Positions 6,846 to 9,845 of a DNA stretch of 9,845 nucleotides are shown here, piece after piece. The notes below the pieces were generated by a model. The model made no database searches. It saw only the letters and a list, made by a program, of their open reading frames with translations, and was not told the DNA's origin. Numbering within the stretch: position 1 is the first letter of the stretch; each line of letters opens with the position of its first letter. Source of the DNA: an uncultured Bacilli bacterium (GTDB taxonomy: Bacteria; Bacillota_I; Bacilli_A; RF39; UBA660); the NCBI GenBank assembly GCA_947624095.1, contig CANQIR010000037.1:1-9845 (forward strand), written 5' to 3'. The position numbers and the translations under genes are program-made.

Positions 6846-7451
6846 ATGAATACGGAGGAGATTTTAAAAAAGTTTAAGAGTAAGAATAAAGTAAGTAAGG
6901 AAAGAAGTAAATATTTGGATGGATTATTGACGAGAATTTTAATAGGGATTATTTTAATACTAGGTAGTATGATTTTTATTAATTATAAAGATAAAAATAA
7001 AGAGTTGTATCAAAAATATATATTTACTGATAGTTTAGCTTTTCATAAGTTTAATAAGATTTATGATAAATATATGGGAAAATTTGTTGATGAGAGTAAA
7101 ACAATACCAGAAGATAAAGTAGTGTTTAGTGAAACTTTAAGTTATAAAGGAATAGATAAATATTTAGACGGTTATAAGTTAGAAGTAGGGACAAGTTATT
7201 TAGTACCAACATTACAAAGTGGAATTGTAGTTTTTAATGGGGATAAGGATGATTATGGCAAGACTTTAATTATCCAAGGTGTTGATGGAGTTGATATTTG
7301 GTATTGTGGGGTCGATATTCACGAGATAAGTTTATATGATTATATTGAAAGTGGAAGTTTACTAGGAGAAAGTGCTAGTGATAAGATAACGATTGTAGTA
7401 GTTAAAGATGGAGAGTTTTTAGATTTTGAAAAGTATTTATCAGAACTTTAA
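6846..7451 (+). CDS. SpoIVFA-like membrane protein with degenerate LytM/M23 domain
   Basis: The protein has 201 residues: a Lys-rich cytoplasmic N-terminus, one membrane helix (about 30-47), a linker, then a LytM-like fold (about 105-195). The domain follows the M23 pattern of a VPTLQSGIVV strand (120-129), DDYGKTLIIQ (135-144), IWYCGVDI (151-158) and SGSLLGES (169-176), but the zinc-binding His residues are gone (YCGVD where YAHL would be). That is what SpoIVFA looks like: a non-enzymatic LytM protein that holds and inhibits the SpoIVFB protease in the outer forespore membrane. Its place directly before a SpoIVFB-like protease supports this. ATG 6846 follows AGGTGAT (6835-6841); an in-frame GTG at 6837 lies within that SD and was rejected. 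It overlaps the next gene by 26 bases. Confidence 0.78.
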   Translation: MNTEEILKKFKSKNKVSKERSKYLDGLLTRILIGIILILGSMIFINYKDKNKELYQKYIFTDSLAFHKFNKIYDKYMGKFVDESKTIPEDKVVFSETLSYKGIDKYLDGYKLEVGTSYLVPTLQSGIVVFNGDKDDYGKTLIIQGVDGVDIWYCGVDIHEISLYDYIESGSLLGESASDKITIVVVKDGEFLDFEKYLSEL

Positions 7452-8193
7452 GATTCATGAAATAGTATATCTACTTTTATTAATTGCTTTACTAAGTGGT
7501 TATATTAAAAATGCTTTATTAATTCTTTTAATTGTATTATGTCATGAAATGGGACATATTTTGTTATGTTGTTTATTTAAATATGAGATAAATAGGGTAG
7601 TAATCTATCCTTTTGGGGGGATTACAAAGGTAAATAAATTAATTAATAGTTCAATTAATAAGGAATTATTGATAGTTAGTGGTGGAATTATTAGTCAGTG
7701 TCTATTATATTTAGTAATGGCTTATTGTTGGAAGATGAGCTTAATAAATAGTGGTACTTGGTTAATGTTTAATACTTATAATAAAAGTATAATGCTTTTT
7801 AATATGTTGCCAATTATTCCTTTGGATGGAAGTTTATTTATTAAGTTAATTTTAGAAAAGTTTTTGAGTTATAAGATGGCTTATAGGTGGTATTTAATTA
7901 TTGGAATAGTAAGTATTAGTATATTTATATTTAAGAGTAGAGAAATTTTAATAAATAATTTAATGGTTTTAAGTTTTTTAGTTTTTAAAATTTTAGAAGC
8001 TTTGAAGAATTATCCATTTATTTATCAGAAGTTTTTATTAGAAAGATATTTATATGATATTGATTATAAGCGGATTAAGTATGAGGAGGATTTTAATAAA
8101 TTGGGAAAAGAGAGATTTTATTTTTTTAGACGAGAGGGAAAAGTGGTAAGTGAGAAGAAACTTTTAGCTAATTTGTTTGACAGAAAGCGTTAG
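7426..8193 (+). CDS. spoIVFB: SpoIVFB-like intramembrane metalloprotease (site-2 protease family, M50)
   Basis: The protein has 255 residues and several membrane helices. The zinc site HEMGH (40-44) sits in the second helix, and NMLPIIPLDGS (126-136) supplies the third ligand D134, as in site-2 proteases. IYPFGGI (60-66) is the conserved loop of the SpoIVFB subgroup. In sporulating Bacilli SpoIVFB clips pro-sigma-K and so switches on the last mother-cell programme. The C-terminal cytosolic part (about 195-255, ending KVVSEKKLLANLF) recalls the tail of SpoIVFB but is too short for a full CBS domain. The start is TTG at 7426, with GGAGAG (7410-7415) upstream inside the preceding gene; the 26-base overlap suggests coupling with the SpoIVFA-like partner. 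Whether this organism sporulates cannot be told here, so another substrate is possible. Confidence 0.87.
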   Translation: MKSIYQNFKIHEIVYLLLLIALLSGYIKNALLILLIVLCHEMGHILLCCLFKYEINRVVIYPFGGITKVNKLINSSINKELLIVSGGIISQCLLYLVMAYCWKMSLINSGTWLMFNTYNKSIMLFNMLPIIPLDGSLFIKLILEKFLSYKMAYRWYLIIGIVSISIFIFKSREILINNLMVLSFLVFKILEALKNYPFIYQKFLLERYLYDIDYKRIKYEEDFNKLGKERFYFFRREGKVVSEKKLLANLFDRKR

Positions 8194-8205
8194 ATATGGT
8201 ATTAT
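8177..8205 (+). promoter_or_regulatory. Promoter of rplU-prp-rpmA
   Basis: TTGACA (8177-8182) and TATTAT (8200-8205) are exactly 17 bases apart. The -35 box lies within the last codons of the spoIVFB-like gene and the -10 just after its stop. Transcription should begin near 8212, right where the first helix of the rplU leader starts. This separates ribosomal-protein expression from the upstream membrane genes. Confidence 0.85.
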
Positions 8206-8211
8206 CTTAAT

Positions 8212-8291
8212 GTTTTAAGGGCTTTCTTTAAAACCGCACTAAAAAGGTTTACAAGTTTTTTAAACACCTTCCGGGCGCGTCTTAAATTTAT
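8212..8291 (+). ncRNA. Structured 5' leader of rplU (candidate L21 leader)
   Basis: The untranslated region folds into a closed unit: TTTAAG (8214-8219) pairs with CTTAAA (8281-8286), enclosing a hairpin AAGG-TTTA (8244-8251) with TAAA-(CA bulge)-CCTT (8261-8270). A locally GC-rich CCGGGCGCG patch (8271-8279) stands out against the AT-rich background. Firmicute rplU genes often carry an L21 autoregulatory leader at this position. I did not match the consensus base by base, so the identity is inferred from position, promoter placement and fold. Confidence 0.65.
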
Positions 8292-8304
8292 AAGGAGGTA
8301 TGAA

Positions 8305-8607
8305 ATGAAAGCTATATTTGTAACTGGTGGGAAACAATATTATGTTTCTGAAGGCGATACTATCTATGTTGAAAAGTTGGATAACGAAGTTGGTAGTGAA
8401 GTAGTGTTTGATACTGTATTATTAGCTGATGGTAAATTAGGAAAACCATATGTAGATGGTGCTAAAGTAGTTTGTACTGTGGAAAAACACGGTAGACAAA
8501 AAAAGGTTATTGTGTTTAAGTATAAACCAAAGAAAAAATATCGTAATAAACAAGGTCATAGACAACCATATACTAAGTTAGTTGTTAAGAAAATTGAAGT
8601 TAAGTAA
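8305..8607 (+). CDS. rplU: 50S ribosomal protein L21
   Basis: This 100-residue protein is the normal L21 length and matches the family throughout: the N-terminal [14 protein letters not shown] (5-18), the VEKLDNEVG segment (22-30), and the 23S rRNA-binding basic stretch [20 protein letters not shown] (73-92), which is nearly invariant. It folds next to L20 in the large subunit. Translation starts at ATG 8305 behind a textbook SD, AAGGAGGT (8292-8299). It opens the rplU-prp-rpmA unit that is conserved across Firmicutes, and only two bases separate it from prp. Expression probably depends on the promoter at 8177 and the leader between them. Confidence 0.98.
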   Translation: MKAIFVTGGKQYYVSEGDTIYVEKLDNEVGSEVVFDTVLLADGKLGKPYVDGAKVVCTVEKHGRQKKVIVFKYKPKKKYRNKQGHRQPYTKLVVKKIEVK

Positions 8608-8609
8608 TT

Positions 8610-8912
8610 ATGATAAAAGTAATAATTAAGGATAGTGGAAGAAGTCTTTTAATAAAGGGACATGCTAAATATGATGTAGCAGGTAAAGATATTGTGTGTG
8701 CGGCGGTTAGTACAATGGCTATTACAACAATCAATGCTATATTAAGTTTAGAAGAAGATACTATCGCTTACAAAGAAGATTCTGGTTTATTAGAAATAAG
8801 AATCGTTAAAGATACGGAAGTTAATACGAAGTTAATAAGTAACTTGGTAGAAATGTTAGAAGAATTAAGACTTAAGTATCCAAAAAATATTGAGATTAGA
8901 AATGAGGATTAA
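8610..8912 (+). CDS. prp: Ribosomal-processing cysteine protease Prp (YsxB family)
   Basis: Prp removes the N-terminal extension of ribosomal protein L27, an essential maturation step in Firmicutes and relatives such as Staphylococcus aureus. The 100 residues match the family length. The catalytic pair is visible: [18 protein letters not shown] (17-34), with H18 and C30 in the expected GHA and DIVCA settings. It lies between rplU and rpmA, the standard place, and its substrate is the next gene. No strong SD precedes ATG 8610, which is two bases after the rplU stop, so translation is probably coupled to rplU. That would keep the protease at lower levels than the two ribosomal proteins. Confidence 0.96.
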   Translation: MIKVIIKDSGRSLLIKGHAKYDVAGKDIVCAAVSTMAITTINAILSLEEDTIAYKEDSGLLEIRIVKDTEVNTKLISNLVEMLEELRLKYPKNIEIRNED

Positions 8913-8916
8913 TAAG

Positions 8917-9204
8917 ATGCAAAGATTAAGTTTGAATATCCAATTATTCGCTCACGTTAAAGCTCAAGGTTCAACACACAATGGTCGTGATAGTAGAGGT
9001 CGTAGATTAGGAGCTAAAGCTAGTGATGGACAAGTCATAAATGCTGGTAGCATTATCTATCGTCAAAGAGGAACTAAGATTTATCCTGGAGCTAACGTAG
9101 GAATGGGTAAAGATCATACATTATATGCTGAAATCTCTGGTGTAGTTAAATATGAGAGATTAGGTAGAGATAAGAAAAAAGTAAGTGTCTACGAAGTAAA
9201 GTAG
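8917..9204 (+). CDS. rpmA: 50S ribosomal protein L27 with Prp-cleaved N-terminal extension
   Basis: L27 reaches towards the peptidyl-transferase centre. The 95-residue product begins [12 protein letters not shown] (1-12), the Firmicute-type extension that resembles the Prp site (consensus ending LQFFA); cleavage is expected after A12, giving mature HVKAQGST. The mature part is standard: [17 protein letters not shown] (18-34) and [20 protein letters not shown] (52-71). ATG 8917 is chosen because its protein starts right at the extension and GAGG (8904-8907) lies nine bases before it; longer starts at 8902 or 8890 add residues not seen in the family and reach into prp. The gene is four bases after prp. 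Its 3' end forms the 5' arm of the terminator. obg, which usually follows, is missing. Confidence 0.97.
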   Translation: MQRLSLNIQLFAHVKAQGSTHNGRDSRGRRLGAKASDGQVINAGSIIYRQRGTKIYPGANVGMGKDHTLYAEISGVVKYERLGRDKKKVSVYEVK

Positions 9205-9214
9205 ACACTTTTTT
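9183..9214 (+). terminator. Intrinsic terminator overlapping the rpmA stop
   Basis: AAGTGTCTAC (9183-9192) pairs perfectly with GTAGACACTT (9201-9210) around an eight-base loop, followed by T's to 9214. The 5' arm is coding sequence for the end of L27 and the stop codon lies in the 3' arm. Confidence 0.93.
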
Positions 9215-9224
9215 AATGCAATAA

Positions 9225-9256
9225 TTGACATTTTAGGGTTAGAGATATGATATAAT
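9225..9256 (+). promoter_or_regulatory. Promoter of the micropeptide-CPBP unit
   Basis: TATAAT at 9251-9256 is preceded by TG at the right place (TGATATAAT), a full extended -10. TTGACA at 9225-9230 is a perfect -35 hexamer but 20 bases away, longer than ideal; TATGAT (9246-9251) at 15 bases is the alternative. The position after a terminator supports a new transcript starting near 9263. Confidence 0.75.
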
Positions 9257-9288
9257 TTATATATACTAAAGGAAGGAGAGTGAATTAA

Positions 9289-9333
9289 ATGTCTGCAATC
9301 AAAAAATTCTTAAAGAAATATCTTTTAGGTTAG
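9289..9333 (+). CDS. 14-residue cationic amphipathic peptide (MSAIKKFLKKYLLG)
   Basis: The ORF ATG-14 codons-TAG lies 26 bases behind the predicted transcript start. It has a strong SD, AAGGAG (9273-9278) within a GGAAGGAGAG run, at 10-base spacing; signals of this quality argue for real translation. The peptide has four lysines and no acidic residue. On a helical wheel I4, F7, L8, Y11 and L12 share one face and K5, K6, K9 and K10 the other, as in membrane-active peptides. No leader or double-glycine site is seen. The next gene encodes a CPBP-family membrane protein, a family that includes bacteriocin self-immunity and peptide-maturation proteins. It could be a leaderless bacteriocin or toxin-like peptide, a signal, a membrane-binding micropeptide, or only a regulatory leader peptide. 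I do not recognise it from any named family. Confidence 0.6.
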   Translation: MSAIKKFLKKYLLG

Positions 9334-9334
9334 C

Positions 9335-9376
9335 AGGTGTTAGGAGGTCTTATGATTAGTTATAAGGCCTCTACCT
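9335..9376 (+). promoter_or_regulatory. Leader hairpin burying an SD-like sequence ahead of the CPBP gene
   Basis: GAGGTCTTAT (9344-9353) pairs with ATAAGGCCTC (9362-9371) with one G-U; G9343 and T9372 may add a wobble pair. AGGT (9335-9338) and ACCT (9373-9376) can extend the stem across a bulge. The loop is eight bases. No U tract follows, so it is a poor terminator. The 5' arm contains AGGAGGT (9342-9348) and an ATG (9352) that opens a second 14-codon ORF, ending at TGA 9396 inside the SD of the CPBP gene. The layout of peptide, hairpin and buried SD resembles translational attenuators. The structure is plain; the function is inferred. Confidence 0.55.
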
Positions 9377-9400
9377 TTAGTATGTTTTATGGGTGATAAT

Positions 9401-9845
9401 ATGGAAAAGGATAAGAAAAATTTATTAATAGGATTGTTTATATTACTTGTTTATTTTGCATCACCGATGTTAATTGGAATGTTAGTACCAGATATTATTG
9501 AATCTAGTGGATCTGAACTAGTAGTAAGATTAGCTTTTTATTTAATTATTGCATCGGTAGTTATATTCTTGTTTTGGGATGATATAGTTGAGGGATTTAA
9601 AAAAATTAAAAAGAAACCACTAAACTATATTAAGCAGGTATTGTTAGGAACACTGGTCTTATTTGTAACAATATTATTATCATCATTTATAATTAGAAAT
9701 TTATTTCATATTGAAGCTTCAATTAATAATAAAATTCTAAATGAATATTTTAATGTAGCTTTACCTTTTATGTTATTTAATCAGTTATTTTATACACCAA
9801 TTATTGAAGAGATAACATTTAGAGGAACATTTAAAAAGATTATAA
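9401..9845 (+). CDS. CPBP-family intramembrane metalloprotease (CAAX protease/bacteriocin immunity-like; 3' end missing)
   Basis: 148 complete codons are visible before the window ends. At least four hydrophobic helices are evident (about 7-29, 41-60, 76-99, 118-135). The first CPBP/Abi motif, EEITFRG (136-142, the EExxxR signature with E136, E137 and R141), follows at once. The later His motifs lie outside the window. CPBP proteins are glutamate intramembrane proteases related to Rce1; bacterial members act in bacteriocin self-immunity, peptide maturation or unknown roles. The SD GGGTGAT (9391-9397) precedes ATG 9401. The gene appears to be the main cistron behind the 14-residue peptide and leader hairpin. 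Family assignment is good from motif plus topology. Role is open: many genomes carry several CPBP genes with no bacteriocin. Confidence 0.85.
   Translation, partial: MEKDKKNLLIGLFILLVYFASPMLIGMLVPDIIESSGSELVVRLAFYLIIASVVIFLFWDDIVEGFKKIKKKPLNYIKQVLLGTLVLFVTILLSSFIIRNLFHIEASINNKILNEYFNVALPFMLFNQLFYTPIIEEITFRGTFKKII

Noticed and set aside
4692..8193. Mycoplasma-like lineage with UGA read as Trp
   Set aside because: At least two genes (SPOR protein, mreC) end in TGA where the family ends, and Trp is encoded by TGG.
8890..8916. Longer N-terminus for L27
   Set aside because: Family members start at the Prp-cleaved extension; extra residues overlap prp and the SD lies inside them.
9335..9376. Hairpin after the micropeptide as an intrinsic terminator
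   Set aside because: No run of T's follows the stem; a regulatory or partial attenuator role fits better.
1..9845. Mobile element, prophage, CRISPR array or tRNA gene
   Set aside because: No transposase, integrase, direct repeats with spacers, long terminal inverted repeats or cloverleaf was seen.

Overview
The window is AT-rich, Gram-positive-type DNA. Near-consensus sigma-A promoters, strong Shine-Dalgarno sequences, a T-box and a sporulation/cell-shape gene order all point to the Bacilli side of the Firmicutes. Several genes end in TGA while Trp is written TGG, so the standard bacterial code is used rather than the Mycoplasma code. An archaeal/eukaryotic-type prolyl-tRNA synthetase, extreme AT content and a stripped-down mre locus fit a deep-branching gut Bacilli lineage (Erysipelotrichales or RF39-like). 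This placement is an inference.

Region 1 (1-3496): the window opens inside a family 2 glycosyltransferase with two C-terminal membrane helices. A consensus promoter then drives a T-box leader whose specifier reads CCU (Pro). It controls two genes: a bacterial homologue of the mitochondrial CDP-diacylglycerol synthase Tam41, and archaeal-type proS. A terminator that works on both strands closes the unit.

Region 2 (3541-4581, minus strand): a lone gene with no firm family assignment. It carries a kinase-like catalytic loop (HQEDRNYHN) followed by a DN motif, resembling HipA-like atypical kinases.

Region 3 (4692-9214): a tightly overlapping gene string in the order SPOR-domain membrane protein (SpoIIB-like position), radC, mreC, mreD, spoIVFA-like, spoIVFB-like, rplU, prp (ysxB), rpmA. 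This is the Bacillus subtilis spoIIB-maf-radC-mreBCD-minCD-spoIVFAB-rplU-ysxB-rpmA locus with maf, mreB, minC and minD absent. rplU has its own promoter, placed inside the end of spoIVFB, and a structured leader. Prp sits beside L27, which carries the N-terminal extension that Prp removes. A terminator overlaps the rpmA stop, and obg does not follow.

Region 4 (9225-9845): a fresh promoter drives a well-translated 14-codon ORF encoding a cationic amphipathic peptide (MSAIKKFLKKYLLG). A hairpin that buries a Shine-Dalgarno-like sequence follows, then the start of a CPBP-family (CAAX protease/bacteriocin immunity-like) membrane protein that runs off the end. With the Tam41-ProS operon, this micropeptide-CPBP unit is the most novel-looking part of the window. 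No stretch above 300 bases lacks a gene, and no tRNA, rRNA, CRISPR or insertion sequence was seen.
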